Below the pieces are notes generated by a model that saw only the letters and a list, made by a program, of their open reading frames with translations, made no database searches and was not told the DNA's origin. Positions 15,848 to 24,886 of a DNA stretch of 41,705 bases are shown here, in pieces. The DNA is from Azospirillum oleiclasticum. GTDB taxonomy: Bacteria > Pseudomonadota > Alphaproteobacteria > Azospirillales > Azospirillaceae. The stretch covers positions 1 through 41,705 of the forward strand of contig NZ_JABFFR010000008.1 in assembly GCF_013423485.1 (NCBI RefSeq), in the 5' to 3' direction. Within the stretch, counting starts at the first letter, position 1. The number at the start of each line of letters is the position of its first letter. The position numbers were made by a program, and so were the translations under genes.

Positions 15848-17272
15848 ATGGACACGATCACGAAGACCGAACGGCCTCAGACGCCGGAGCAGGCCCTGGT
15901 GGCGGAGTATGTCGCCCGTGCCCGCAAGGCCCAGGCTGCCTTCGCCTACGCCGACCAGGAGACCACCGACATGGCCGTGCGCGCCGTGGCGTGGTCCCTC
16001 TACAAGCCCGAGCACGCCCGGATGCTGGCGGAACTGGCGGTCGAGGACACCGGGATCGGCAACGTGCCGGACAAGGTGACCAAGAACACCCGCAAGACCT
16101 TCGGCACGCTGCGCGACCTGCTGCGCGCCAAGTCCGTCGGCATCATCGAGGAGGACAAGGCCAAGGGGCTGGTGAAGTACGCCAAGCCGGTGGGCGTGGT
16201 GGCGGCGATCACCCCCTCCACCAACCCGGCGGCGACCCCGATCAACAAGGCTATGATGGCGATCAAGGGCCGCAACGCCATCATCATGGCCTCCTCCCCG
16301 TCCGGCCTGAAGACCACCTGCAAGACGGTCGAGCTGGCTCGCCAGGCGCTGGAGGCGCTGGGCCTGCCGCCCGACCTGATCCAGGCGCTGCCCAAGGCGT
16401 CCAAGCCGATGACCGACGCGCTGATGAAGTCGGTGGACCTGATCGTCGCCACCGGCTCGCAGGCCAACGTGCGCGCCGCCTACTCCAGCGGCACCCCGGC
16501 GATCGGCGTCGGTGCCGGCAATGTGCCGGTGATCATCGACGACAGCGCCGATTTCAAGGACGCGGCGGAGAAGATCACGGCGTCGAAGATCTTCGACAAC
16601 TCCACCTCCTGCTCGTCGGAGAACTCGGTCACCATCCTCGACGGCGTCTACGACGAGGCGATGGCGGCCCTGAAGGCGGCCGGTGGCTATCTCTGCACGC
16701 CGGAGGAGCGCCAGCGCGTGCTCAGCCTGCTGTGGGTCGACGGCAAGCTGAACCGAGACCTGATCGCCCACGACGCCAAGGTGCTGGCGGAAGCCTTCCA
16801 GCTCGCACCCGAAGCCCACTCCGCCAAGTTCTTCATGGTGGAGGAGGACGGCGTCGGCTACGACCACCCCTTCTCCGGCGAGAAGCTGTCGCTGGTGCTG
16901 GCCGTCTACCGCGCCAAGGATTATCCGGCCGCCAAGGAGCAGATCCGCAAGATCCTGGATTTCCAGGGCCGCGGCCATTCCTGCGGCATCCACACCAAGA
17001 ACATGGACCACGCCCGCGATCTGGCGGAGGACCTGGAGGTGGTGCGCGTGCTGGTCAACCAGGCGCACACCTTCGGCAACGGCGGTGGCTTCAACTCCGG
17101 CCTCAACTTCACGCTCAGCATGGGCTGCGGCACCTGGGGCAAGAACAGCATCACCGAGAACCTCAGCCTGAAGAACTTCCTCAACATCACCCACCTCGTG
17201 ACCGTCATCCCCGAGGACAAGCCGTCCGAGGAGGAGCTGTTCGGCCCGCTCTGGGCGAAGGTGGGCAAGTAA
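15848..17272 (+). CDS. sauS: CoA-acylating aldehyde dehydrogenase, SauS-like (sulfoacetaldehyde dehydrogenase family)
   Basis: This 474-residue protein uses catalytic C255 (NSTSCSSENS) to interconvert an acyl-CoA and an aldehyde with NAD(P)H. Segments such as IVATGSQANVRAAYSSGTPA, EEDGVGYDHPFSGEKLS and LSMGCGTWGKNSI resemble sulfoacetaldehyde dehydrogenase (SauS) more than the related succinate-semialdehyde enzyme SucD of Clostridium. Next to an acid-CoA ligase it would reduce the activated acid to its aldehyde. If the acid is sulfoacetate the product is sulfoacetaldehyde. Malonyl, succinyl or other acyl-CoAs cannot be excluded. ATG 15848 follows GGGAGGG. Confidence 0.82.
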   Translation: MDTITKTERPQTPEQALVAEYVARARKAQAAFAYADQETTDMAVRAVAWSLYKPEHARMLAELAVEDTGIGNVPDKVTKNTRKTFGTLRDLLRAKSVGIIEEDKAKGLVKYAKPVGVVAAITPSTNPAATPINKAMMAIKGRNAIIMASSPSGLKTTCKTVELARQALEALGLPPDLIQALPKASKPMTDALMKSVDLIVATGSQANVRAAYSSGTPAIGVGAGNVPVIIDDSADFKDAAEKITASKIFDNSTSCSSENSVTILDGVYDEAMAALKAAGGYLCTPEERQRVLSLLWVDGKLNRDLIAHDAKVLAEAFQLAPEAHSAKFFMVEEDGVGYDHPFSGEKLSLVLAVYRAKDYPAAKEQIRKILDFQGRGHSCGIHTKNMDHARDLAEDLEVVRVLVNQAHTFGNGGGFNSGLNFTLSMGCGTWGKNSITENLSLKNFLNITHLVTVIPEDKPSEEELFGPLWAKVGK

Positions 17273-17335
17273 CCGGGCGTGCCGGGCCGGGGCCCCCGCG
17301 GGCCCGCCCGGCGACGCGGACAGGGAGAGCGTTCA

Positions 17336-18460
17336 ATGAATTTCGAGGAACACGCCGGCAAGGCGGTGCTGCGCGGCGCCGGTTTGCCCGTGCCCCAGGG
17401 CCGTGTCTGCCACAGCCCGGAGGAGGCCGCCGAGACGGCGCGCGCCATCGGCCCCGTGGTGGTGAAGGCGCAGGTGCCGACCGGTAAGCGCGGCAAGTCC
17501 GGCGGCGTCAAGCTGGTGGACACGCCCGAGGCCGCCGCCGACGCCGCCCGCGCCATCCTGGGCATGGACATCAACGGCCATAAGGTCGGCAAGGTGCTGG
17601 TGGAGGAGAAGGCCGGCATCGCGCGGGAGTTCTACGCCGCGGTGCTGCTCGACACCGCCAACCGCTCGCCCCTCGTGCTGTTCTCCACCGAGGGCGGCAT
17701 GGAGATCGAGGAGGTGGCGGCCAGCCGCCCCGACGCTCTGAAGCGGCTGAACGTCGATTCCACCAAGGGCTTCTCGGAAGCCGACGCCAAGGCCCTGATC
17801 CAGGGGCTGGATCTCGGCGACGCCGCGGATCAGGTCGCGGCCATGCTGGCCGGCCTCTACAAGGTCTGGGAGCAGCGCGACGCCGAGCTGGTGGAGGTCA
17901 ACCCCCTCGCCCTGCTGTCCGACGGCCGCGTGGTGGCGCTCGACTGCAAGCTGACGGTGGACGACAGCTCGCTCTACCGCCAGACCGACATCGCGCCGCA
18001 GGGTGCGGAGGAGCCGATGACCGCGCTGGAGAAGCGCGGCAAGGACGCCGGCCTGAAATACATCGAGCTGGACGGCAATGTCGGCGTGCTCGCCAACGGT
18101 GCCGGCCTGACCATGACCACCATGGACGTCATCCAGCGCTTCGGCGGCCGTCCCGCCAACTTCCTGGAGATCGGCGGCGAGGCCTACACCAAGGGCACGG
18201 AGGCGCTGAGCCTCGTGCTGTCGAACCCCGGCGTGAAGGCGCTGGTGGTGAACTTCTGCGGCGCCTTCGCCCGCACCGACGTGATGGCGCAGGGCGTCAT
18301 CAACGCCTGGAAGGAGCTGAAGCCGACGCTGCCCGTCTTCTTCTCCATCCACGGCACCGGTGAGGAGGAGGCGATCCGCCTCGTCCGCCAAGAGCTGGGC
18401 ATCGAGCCCTTCGATCTGATGGAAGACGCCGTCCGTCACGCCGTGGAGGCCGCGCAATGA
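17336..18460 (+). CDS. Acid-CoA ligase beta subunit (succinyl-CoA synthetase SucC-like)
   Basis: This 374-residue protein has an N-terminal ATP-grasp domain (VVVKAQVPTGKRGKSGGV) and a C-terminal CoA-ligase flavodoxin-like domain (NGAGLTMTTMDVIQRFGGRPANFLEIGG). These are standard for ATP/GTP-dependent succinate-CoA ligase beta chains. It is slightly shorter than housekeeping SucC and clearly diverged. Its context resembles paralogues that activate other acids, such as malate- or sulfoacetate-CoA ligase. It overlaps the alpha gene by four bases (ATGA). Together they would attach CoA to the imported acid before the dehydrogenase at 15848 reduces it. Confidence 0.88.
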   Translation: MNFEEHAGKAVLRGAGLPVPQGRVCHSPEEAAETARAIGPVVVKAQVPTGKRGKSGGVKLVDTPEAAADAARAILGMDINGHKVGKVLVEEKAGIAREFYAAVLLDTANRSPLVLFSTEGGMEIEEVAASRPDALKRLNVDSTKGFSEADAKALIQGLDLGDAADQVAAMLAGLYKVWEQRDAELVEVNPLALLSDGRVVALDCKLTVDDSSLYRQTDIAPQGAEEPMTALEKRGKDAGLKYIELDGNVGVLANGAGLTMTTMDVIQRFGGRPANFLEIGGEAYTKGTEALSLVLSNPGVKALVVNFCGAFARTDVMAQGVINAWKELKPTLPVFFSIHGTGEEEAIRLVRQELGIEPFDLMEDAVRHAVEAAQ

Positions 18461-19341
18461 GCACCGCACCCCTCATCGTCCGCAAGGACACGCGCGTCCT
18501 CGTCCAGGGCATCACCGGCAAGCAGGGCACCTTCTGGACCGAGCAGATGCAGGCCTGCGGCACCAAGGTCGTCGGCGGCGTCAACCCGAAGAAGGCCGGC
18601 ACCACCCATTGCGGCGTGCCGATCTTCGCCACCGCCAAGGACGCCATGAAGGAGGCGCCCTTCGACGCCTCGGTCATGTTCATCCCGCCGGCCATGGCGC
18701 TGGACGCCGCGACCGACGCCATCGACGCCGGGGCCAGGCTGCTGGTCGTGCTGACCGAGCACATCCCGGCCCGCGACGTGATGACCCTGCTGAACCACGC
18801 CAAGGCCAACGGCACCCGCGTCGTCGGCCCGAACACCGCCGGGCTGGTGACACCGGGCGAGGGCTTCATCGGCATCATGCCGGCCTTCAACCCGCTGGTC
18901 TTCAAGCCCGGCCGCATCGGCGTGATCTCGCGCTCCGGCAGCCTGGGCACGCTGGTCAGCCTGAACATCGTGCGCGCCGGTTACGGCCAGTCGGCCTTCC
19001 TCGGCATCGGCGGCGACCCGATGATCGGCACCACCACCCGCGACGCGCTCCAGGCGCTGGCCGACGATCCCGGCACCGACGCCATCGTGCTGGTCGGCGA
19101 GATCGGCGGCGGCATGGAGGAGGACGCGGCGGAGCTGGCCGCGACCATCAAGAAGCCGGTCGTGTCCTTTATTGCCGGTTACGCGGCCCCCGCCGGCAAG
19201 AAGATGGGCCACGCCGGCGCCATCGTCACCGGCGACCGCGGCAGCTACGCCGGCAAGCGCACGGCGCTGGAGAAGGCGGGCGTACGCGTGGTGGATACGC
19301 CCGGCGAAATCGGGCAGGCGCTGGCGGACGCGCTGGCGTAG
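18457..19341 (+). CDS. Acid-CoA ligase alpha subunit (succinyl-CoA synthetase SucD-like)
   Basis: This 294-residue protein has a CoA-binding Rossmann domain at the N-terminus ([17 protein letters not shown]) and the phospho-histidine H252 in MGHAGAIV, the swinging residue of the catalytic cycle. [14 protein letters not shown] is the conserved acidic loop. Relative to E. coli SucD, the conserved SRSGTLTYEA near the active site reads [11 protein letters not shown], and GPNCPGIIT reads GPNTAGLVT. This supports a different acid substrate. It is translationally coupled to the beta chain. Confidence 0.88.
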   Translation: MSTAPLIVRKDTRVLVQGITGKQGTFWTEQMQACGTKVVGGVNPKKAGTTHCGVPIFATAKDAMKEAPFDASVMFIPPAMALDAATDAIDAGARLLVVLTEHIPARDVMTLLNHAKANGTRVVGPNTAGLVTPGEGFIGIMPAFNPLVFKPGRIGVISRSGSLGTLVSLNIVRAGYGQSAFLGIGGDPMIGTTTRDALQALADDPGTDAIVLVGEIGGGMEEDAAELAATIKKPVVSFIAGYAAPAGKKMGHAGAIVTGDRGSYAGKRTALEKAGVRVVDTPGEIGQALADALA

Positions 19342-19344
19342 GAT

Positions 19345-19362
19345 CACACACGGTCCTGTGTG
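19345..19362 (+). other. Small hairpin between the ligase and soeA
   Basis: CACACA-CGGTCC-TGTGTG forms a 6-bp stem in the 44-base gap before soeA, followed by an A-rich stretch and AGGAGAG. It could tune expression of soeABC relative to the upstream genes. There is no T-run, so it is not an intrinsic terminator. Confidence 0.3.
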
Positions 19363-19385
19363 TAGAATAAAGGACAGGAGAGGGC

Positions 19386-22373
19386 ATGAGCACCATCGAC
19401 AAGCCGGATCGCCTGGGGCCGGACCGCCTGGACATGCCGCGCATCGGGCTTGCCGATCCGCGCGAGGCGGACGAGCGGCGTTCGTGGCTCGCCGATTATT
19501 TCAACCCGGTGGAGGCGGTGGACACCGCCGCCCCGGTGTCGGACGAGGTCAAATACACGACCTGCTACATGTGCGCCTGCCGCTGCGGCATCAAGGTGCA
19601 CATCAAGGACGGGGACATCCGCTTCATCGAGGGCAACAAGCGCCACCCGGTGAACCGCGGCGTCATCTGCGGCAAGGGTTCCGCCGGCATCATGACGCAG
19701 CATTCCCCGGCCAAGCTCCGCAAGCCTCTCCTGCGCGTGGGTGAGCGCGGCAAGGGCGAGTTCCGCGAGATCGAGTGGGAGGAGGCGCTGGGCATGGTCG
19801 CCGACCGGCTCACGCGCATCCGCCAGACCGATCCCAGGAAGCTCGCCTTCTTCACCGGCCGCGACCAGTCGCAGTCGCTCACCGGCTTCTGGGCGGCCCA
19901 GTTCGGCACCCCGAACTTCGCCGCGCACGGCGGATTCTGCTCGGTCAACATGGCCGCCGCCGGCATGTACACCATGGGCGGGGCGTTCTGGGAGTTCGGC
20001 GAGCCGGACTGGGAGCGCACCCGCTATTTCCTGATGTTCGGGGTCGCCGAGGACCACGACAGCAACCCGATCAAGATCGGGCTTGCCCACCTGAAGAATC
20101 ACGGCGCCAAGTTCGTTTCCGTCAACCCGGTCAAGACCGGCTATTCGGCCATCGCCGACGAGTGGATCGGCATCACGCCCGGCACCGACGGGCTGTTCGT
20201 GATGGCGCTGATCCACGAGCTGATCAAGGCCGAACGCATCGACCTGGAATTCCTGGTCCGCTACACCAACGCCACCTGGCTGGTCGTGCAGAACCCCGGC
20301 GGTGCCGACGACGGGCTGTTCGCCCGCGACGAGAGCGGCGCGCCGCTGGCCTGGGACAAGGACAAGCAGAGCGCGGTGGACGCGCGCGACACCGGCTTCA
20401 GCCCGTCGCTGGTCGGCGAGGTCACGCTGCCCGACGGGCGGCGCGCGGTGCCGGTGTTCCACACCATCGCCGCCCGCTACCTGGAGCCGGAATACGCGCC
20501 GGAGGCGGTGGCGGGGAAGTGCGGCATCGACGCCGCCACCATCCGCCGCATCGCCGCGGAGATCGCGCACACCGCCTTCGAGGAACCGCTGGTCATCGAC
20601 CAGCCCTGGACGGACTGGGCCGGCTACCGCCATGAAAAGATGGTCGGCCGCCCGGTGGCGATGCACGCCATGCGCGGCATCTCCGCCCATTCCAACGGCT
20701 TCCAGACCTGCCGCGCCATCCATGTGCTGCAGATCCTGCTGGGCACCATCGACGTGCCGGGCGGCTGGCGCTACAAGTCGCCCTACCCGCGCCAGACCCC
20801 GCCGGGTCCCAAGCCGGCCGGCAAGCTGGAGCAGATCCAGCCCGGCAAGCCGTTGCCCGGCGTGCCGCTCGGCTATCCCATGGGGCCGGAGGATCTGCTG
20901 GTCCACCCCGACGGCAAGCCCGTGCGCATCGACAAGGCGTACAGCTGGGACGCCCCCATCGCCGCGCACGGCCTGATGCAGATGGTCATCACCAACGCGT
21001 GGAAGGGCGACCCGTACCCGATCGACACGCTGTTCATGTACATGGCCAACATGGCCTGGAACTCGTCCATGAACACCAAATCGGTCATGGAGATGCTGAC
21101 CGACCGCGACCCGGCGACGGGCGAGTACAAGATCCCCTTCTTCGTGTACGCCGACGCGTACGCCTCGGAGACGGTGGCCTTCGCCGACCTCGTGCTGCCG
21201 GATACGACGTACCTCGAGCGCTGGGACTGCATCTCGCTGCTCGACCGCCCCATCGGCGGGGCGGAGGGGCCGGGCGATTCCATCCGCCAGCCGGTGATCA
21301 AGCCGAACCGCGACGTGCGCCCCTTCCAGGACGTGCTGATCGACCTCGGCGCCCGGCTCGGCCTGCCGGCCTTCACCAAGCCGGACGGCACCGCCAAGTT
21401 CCCCGGCGGCTACCCCGACTACATCGTCAACCACGAGCGCAAGCCGGGCATCGGCCCGCTGGCCGGTTTCCGCGGCGAGGACGGCAAGAGCGTCGGCAAG
21501 GGCGCCCCCAACCCTCGCCAGTTGGAGATGTACATCGAGAACCAGTGCTTCTGGAAACACGAGCTGCCGCTGGAGCAGCAGTATTTCAAGCACTCCAACA
21601 AGGCCTATCTGGACAGCGCCGTGGCGATGGGGCTGCTCGACACGCCCGAGCCGATCATCATGCAGCTCTATGTCGAGCCGTTGCAGAAGTTCCGCCTCGC
21701 CGCCGAGGGGCACGGGGCGGTGCAGCCGCCGGCCGACAAGCGCGAGCGGGTGCGCAAGCACTTCGACCCGCTCCCCATCTGGTACGCCCCGCTGGAGGAG
21801 CAGGCGACGGAGACGGCGACCTACCCGCTGCACGCCATCACCCAGCGGCCGATGCCCATGTACCATTCCTGGGGCACGCAGAACGCGTGGCTGCGCCAGA
21901 TCTACGCCCGCAACCGGCTCTATGTGAACCGCAGGACCGGCGAGGGGCTGGGGCTGGCCGACGACGACTGGGCCTGGGTGACCAGCCCGCACGGCCGCAT
22001 CAAGGTGCAGGTCAAGCTGATGGAGGGCACCAGCACCAACACCGTCTGGACCTGGAACGCCATCGGCAAGCGCCGCGGCGCCTGGGCGCTGAAGACCGAC
22101 GCGCCGGAGGGCAACCAGGGCTTCCTGCTCAACCACCTCATCTCCGAGGTGCTGCCGGGCACAGGCGACGGCACGCCCAACGCCGACCCGATCACCGGCC
22201 AGGCCGCCTGGTACGACGTGATGGTGCGCATCGAGAAGGCCGCACCGGAGGAGTTCGGCGAGACCTCCCCGATGTTCGACCCGCAGCCGCTGCCCCCCAA
22301 CGTCCAGCCCGCCCCCGATACCCTGCGCTACGGCGCCCTGTTCCGCGCCGAACGCCGGAGGAACCGCCCGTGA
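19386..22373 (+). CDS. soeA: Sulfite dehydrogenase (quinone), molybdopterin subunit SoeA
   Basis: This 995-residue protein of the complex-iron-sulfur-molybdoenzyme family has no twin-arginine signal, as expected for the cytoplasmic SoeABC enzyme that oxidises sulfite to sulfate. C60, C63, C67 and C95 bind [4Fe-4S]. C185 in HGGFCSVNMAAAG is the likely molybdenum ligand. The blocks FFTGRDQSQSLTGFWA and GGAFWEFGEPDWERTRYF match SoeA proteins from purple sulfur bacteria and roseobacters as I remember them. The next two genes are the matching iron-sulfur and membrane subunits. Its presence is the strongest hint that the cluster releases sulfite. Other family members (thiosulfate or polysulfide reductases) are exported and less similar. 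Confidence 0.88.
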   Translation: MSTIDKPDRLGPDRLDMPRIGLADPREADERRSWLADYFNPVEAVDTAAPVSDEVKYTTCYMCACRCGIKVHIKDGDIRFIEGNKRHPVNRGVICGKGSAGIMTQHSPAKLRKPLLRVGERGKGEFREIEWEEALGMVADRLTRIRQTDPRKLAFFTGRDQSQSLTGFWAAQFGTPNFAAHGGFCSVNMAAAGMYTMGGAFWEFGEPDWERTRYFLMFGVAEDHDSNPIKIGLAHLKNHGAKFVSVNPVKTGYSAIADEWIGITPGTDGLFVMALIHELIKAERIDLEFLVRYTNATWLVVQNPGGADDGLFARDESGAPLAWDKDKQSAVDARDTGFSPSLVGEVTLPDGRRAVPVFHTIAARYLEPEYAPEAVAGKCGIDAATIRRIAAEIAHTAFEEPLVIDQPWTDWAGYRHEKMVGRPVAMHAMRGISAHSNGFQTCRAIHVLQILLGTIDVPGGWRYKSPYPRQTPPGPKPAGKLEQIQPGKPLPGVPLGYPMGPEDLLVHPDGKPVRIDKAYSWDAPIAAHGLMQMVITNAWKGDPYPIDTLFMYMANMAWNSSMNTKSVMEMLTDRDPATGEYKIPFFVYADAYASETVAFADLVLPDTTYLERWDCISLLDRPIGGAEGPGDSIRQPVIKPNRDVRPFQDVLIDLGARLGLPAFTKPDGTAKFPGGYPDYIVNHERKPGIGPLAGFRGEDGKSVGKGAPNPRQLEMYIENQCFWKHELPLEQQYFKHSNKAYLDSAVAMGLLDTPEPIIMQLYVEPLQKFRLAAEGHGAVQPPADKRERVRKHFDPLPIWYAPLEEQATETATYPLHAITQRPMPMYHSWGTQNAWLRQIYARNRLYVNRRTGEGLGLADDDWAWVTSPHGRIKVQVKLMEGTSTNTVWTWNAIGKRRGAWALKTDAPEGNQGFLLNHLISEVLPGTGDGTPNADPITGQAAWYDVMVRIEKAAPEEFGETSPMFDPQPLPPNVQPAPDTLRYGALFRAERRRNRP

Positions 22374-23134
22374 CCAGCCTTCCCGAACCGATGCCGGGTG
22401 CGAAGAAGCTCGGCCTCGTCATCGACCTCGACACCTGCGTCGGCTGCCACGCCTGCGCGGTGGCCTGCAAGGAATGGAACACCGGCGGCCACATGGCGCC
22501 GCTGACCGACCTCGCCGCCTACGGCGCCGATCCCGACGGCGTGTGGTTCAACCGCATCCACAGCTTCGAGGCGGGGGAGCAGGGGCACGGCTGCACGTCG
22601 CGCACCGTCCATTTCCCCAAATCCTGCCTGCACTGCGAGAAGCCGGACTGTGTGACCGTCTGTCCGACCGGTGCCTCTTACAAGCGGGCGGAGGACGGCA
22701 TCGTTCTCGTCAACGAATCGCTCTGCATCGGCTGCAAGCTCTGCTCCTGGGCCTGCCCGTATGGTGCCCGCGAGTTCGACGAGGATGTGGGCGTGATGAA
22801 GAAGTGCACGCTGTGCATCGACCGCATCTACAACCCGCATCTGGAGGCGGAGGAGCGGGTGCCGGCCTGTGTGATGGTGTGCCCGACCAGTTCCCGCCAT
22901 TTCGGCGACCTGGGCGACCCCGACTCCGCCGTGTCGACACTGGTGCGCGACCGCCGGGGCTACGACCTGATGCCGGAGATGGGCTACCAGCCCGTCAACA
23001 AGTATCTGCCGCCGCGCCCGCGCCCGGTGGTGCCGGAGGACCAGCGCGTCGCGCGTAACGCCGGACAGCCGAGCCGGGCCGAGAAGGGCTTCGCCGAGCT
23101 GCTGCGTTGGGTGGACAAGGCGCTGACGCGCTGA
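22370..23134 (+). CDS. soeB: Sulfite dehydrogenase iron-sulfur subunit SoeB
   Basis: This 254-residue ferredoxin-like subunit has four cysteine groups for four [4Fe-4S] clusters: CVGCHACAVAC, CLHCEKPDCVTVC, CIGCKLCSWAC, and CTLC with a later CVMVC. It relays electrons from the molybdenum site to the membrane subunit. The GTG start at 22370 overlaps the soeA stop (GTGA) and follows GGAGGA seven bases upstream. It has no signal peptide, consistent with a cytoplasmic location. Confidence 0.88.
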   Translation: MTSLPEPMPGAKKLGLVIDLDTCVGCHACAVACKEWNTGGHMAPLTDLAAYGADPDGVWFNRIHSFEAGEQGHGCTSRTVHFPKSCLHCEKPDCVTVCPTGASYKRAEDGIVLVNESLCIGCKLCSWACPYGAREFDEDVGVMKKCTLCIDRIYNPHLEAEERVPACVMVCPTSSRHFGDLGDPDSAVSTLVRDRRGYDLMPEMGYQPVNKYLPPRPRPVVPEDQRVARNAGQPSRAEKGFAELLRWVDKALTR

Positions 23135-23153
23135 CAGGGGCCTGAGGACGACC

Positions 23154-24104
23154 ATGCATCCCGCATTCTCCATCATCTTCTTCACCACCGCGTCGGGTGC
23201 CGGCTACGGCCTTCTCTTCGCGCTGGGTCTTCTGGTGCCGCTCGGGCTGCTGCCGCAGGGGTCCGGATTCGGCTTCGTGGCGCTGGCAGTCGGGCTCGGC
23301 CTCGTCACGGCCGGCCTGCTCTCCTCGATGCTGCACCTCGGCCACCCCGAGCGGGCGTGGCGCGCGCTGTCGCAGTGGCGGTCCTCCTGGCTGTCGCGCG
23401 AGGGCGTGATGTCGCTGCTGACCTACGCGCCCGCCGCCGTGTTCGGCATCGCCTGGGTGTTCTTCGGTGAGCCGGGCGGTGTGGCCGGCCTGTTCGGCTG
23501 GCTGATGGCCGCGCTGGCGCTGGTCACCGTCTATTGCACGGCGATGATCTACGCCTCGCTGAAGACGATCCGGCAGTGGCACAACCCGTACGTCCCACCC
23601 AACTACCTGCTGCTGTCGCTGGCGAGCGGCCTGTTGCTCGCCAACACCCTGGCCGCGCTGTTCGGCGGCGCGCGCGGCTGGCTGCTGGTGCTGGGGGCGC
23701 TGGCTCTGGCGGCGGCATGGGTGGCGAAGGAGGCCTACTGGCGCGCCTTCGGCACGGCCGGACCGACGGCCACCCCGGAGAGCGCCACCGGGCTGGGCCG
23801 GCTCGGCCGCGTGCGCCTGCTGGAGGCGCCGCATTCCGAAGAGAACTACCTGCTGAAAGAGATGGGCTTCCGCGCGGGGCGGGAGCATGCTGAACGGCTG
23901 CGGATGATCGCACGGGGAGCGGGCTTCGCCGCCCCGCTGGCGCTCACCCTGCTGGCCTGGCTGACCGGGGGCGTGGTGGCTGCCGTGTTGCTGGTGGTCG
24001 CCGTGCTGGCCGCGGCAGCCGGATTGATCGCCGAACGTTGGCTGTTCTTCGCCGAGGCCAAGCACACGGTCATCAACTACTACGGCGGGGCGCGGGCGGC
24101 GTAA
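23154..24104 (+). CDS. soeC: Sulfite dehydrogenase membrane anchor SoeC (DmsC/NrfD type)
   Basis: This 316-residue protein has about eight membrane helices, opening with HPAFSIIFFTTASGAGYGLL. SSMLHLGHPERAWRA and SQWRSSWLSREG are characteristic of DmsC-like anchors that donate electrons to quinone without haem. It starts 20 bases after soeB. Within SoeABC it passes electrons from sulfite to the respiratory quinone pool, so sulfonate sulfur can contribute energy. Confidence 0.88.
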   Translation: MHPAFSIIFFTTASGAGYGLLFALGLLVPLGLLPQGSGFGFVALAVGLGLVTAGLLSSMLHLGHPERAWRALSQWRSSWLSREGVMSLLTYAPAAVFGIAWVFFGEPGGVAGLFGWLMAALALVTVYCTAMIYASLKTIRQWHNPYVPPNYLLLSLASGLLLANTLAALFGGARGWLLVLGALALAAAWVAKEAYWRAFGTAGPTATPESATGLGRLGRVRLLEAPHSEENYLLKEMGFRAGREHAERLRMIARGAGFAAPLALTLLAWLTGGVVAAVLLVVAVLAAAAGLIAERWLFFAEAKHTVINYYGGARAA

Positions 24105-24135
24105 GGGTGTTCGAACAAAAACCGGAGGAGATCCC

Positions 24136-24816
24136 ATGAGAGCCCGCGACATCATGCACACCCAGCTCGTCACCGTGCACCCGGACACCCCGGTCGGCGA
24201 GATCGCCGCCCTCCTGCTGGACCGCCGCATCAGCGGTGTGCCGGTGTGCGCGGCGGACGGTCGCCTCGTCGGCATCGTGTCGGAGGCCGACCTGATGTGG
24301 CGGGCGGAAAGCGACACGACCCACCGCCGCGGCTGGTGGGCCTCGCTGCTCGGCGGCCGTGACATGATGGCCGCGGACTTCATCCGCAGCCACGGCACCC
24401 GCGCGACGGACGTCATGACCTCTCCGGTGGTCAGCGTGGCCGTGGACGACGATCTGGAAGCCGTGATCGCCACCATGGAGCGTCACCGCATCAAGCGGGT
24501 CCCGGTGGTCGAGGGTGAGCGGATCGTCGGCATCATCAGCCGTTCCGACCTCCTGCGCAGCATCGCCCGGCATGCGCAGCCGGAGGCTCCCCGCGACGAC
24601 GCGGGCATCGCCGAACGCCTGGAGGCGCTGCTGCGCAGCCAGCCCTGGGCCAGCCCGGCGCTGGTCAATGTGGGCGTCGAGAACGGCGTCGTGCACCTCT
24701 CCGGCCTCGTCGAGTCCGAGGTGGAGCGCCGCGCGTACGAGGCTGCGGCACGCGTCGCCGGCGCCCGCAGCGTCGAGAACGATCTGGCCGTGCGCAACCG
24801 CGCCATCGCCGATTAG
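24136..24816 (+). CDS. Protein with two CBS domains and a C-terminal BON domain
   Basis: This 226-residue protein has a CBS pair, RARDIMHTQLVTVHPDTPVGEIA (about 2-58) and ATDVMTSPVVSVAVDDDLEAVI (about 95-150). A BON domain follows at about 160-224 (VNVGVENGVVHLSGLVESEVERR). CBS pairs sense adenine nucleotides; BON domains bind membranes or ligands. CBS-BON proteins are common in alphaproteobacteria without a fixed function. It lies 32 bases after soeC on the same strand, so it may be the last gene of the cluster. Its product may be an energy-state sensor unrelated to the chemistry. Confidence 0.85.
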   Translation: MRARDIMHTQLVTVHPDTPVGEIAALLLDRRISGVPVCAADGRLVGIVSEADLMWRAESDTTHRRGWWASLLGGRDMMAADFIRSHGTRATDVMTSPVVSVAVDDDLEAVIATMERHRIKRVPVVEGERIVGIISRSDLLRSIARHAQPEAPRDDAGIAERLEALLRSQPWASPALVNVGVENGVVHLSGLVESEVERRAYEAAARVAGARSVENDLAVRNRAIAD

Positions 24817-24886
24817 GGCGCGCAAACCAGCCTTGCGCGGCGTGAGCGTTGCCGGACGGGCGCGGTGTGCCAACATCGCGCCCGCC

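Noticed and set aside
17279..17335. GC-rich inverted repeats before the ligase genes as a riboswitch or terminator
   Set aside because: Self-complementarity of GGGCC/GGCCC runs is expected by composition; no T-run and no conserved aptamer feature.
19344..22136. Minus-strand open frame of 930 codons opposite soeA
   Set aside because: Composition is that of reverse-complemented coding DNA (rich in Arg, Gly, Ala, His); no recognisable domain.
19386..24104. Formate dehydrogenase, DMSO reductase or thiosulfate/polysulfide reductase for the molybdoenzyme
   Set aside because: There is no twin-arginine signal and the sequence blocks and B/C subunits match the cytoplasmic SoeABC type better.
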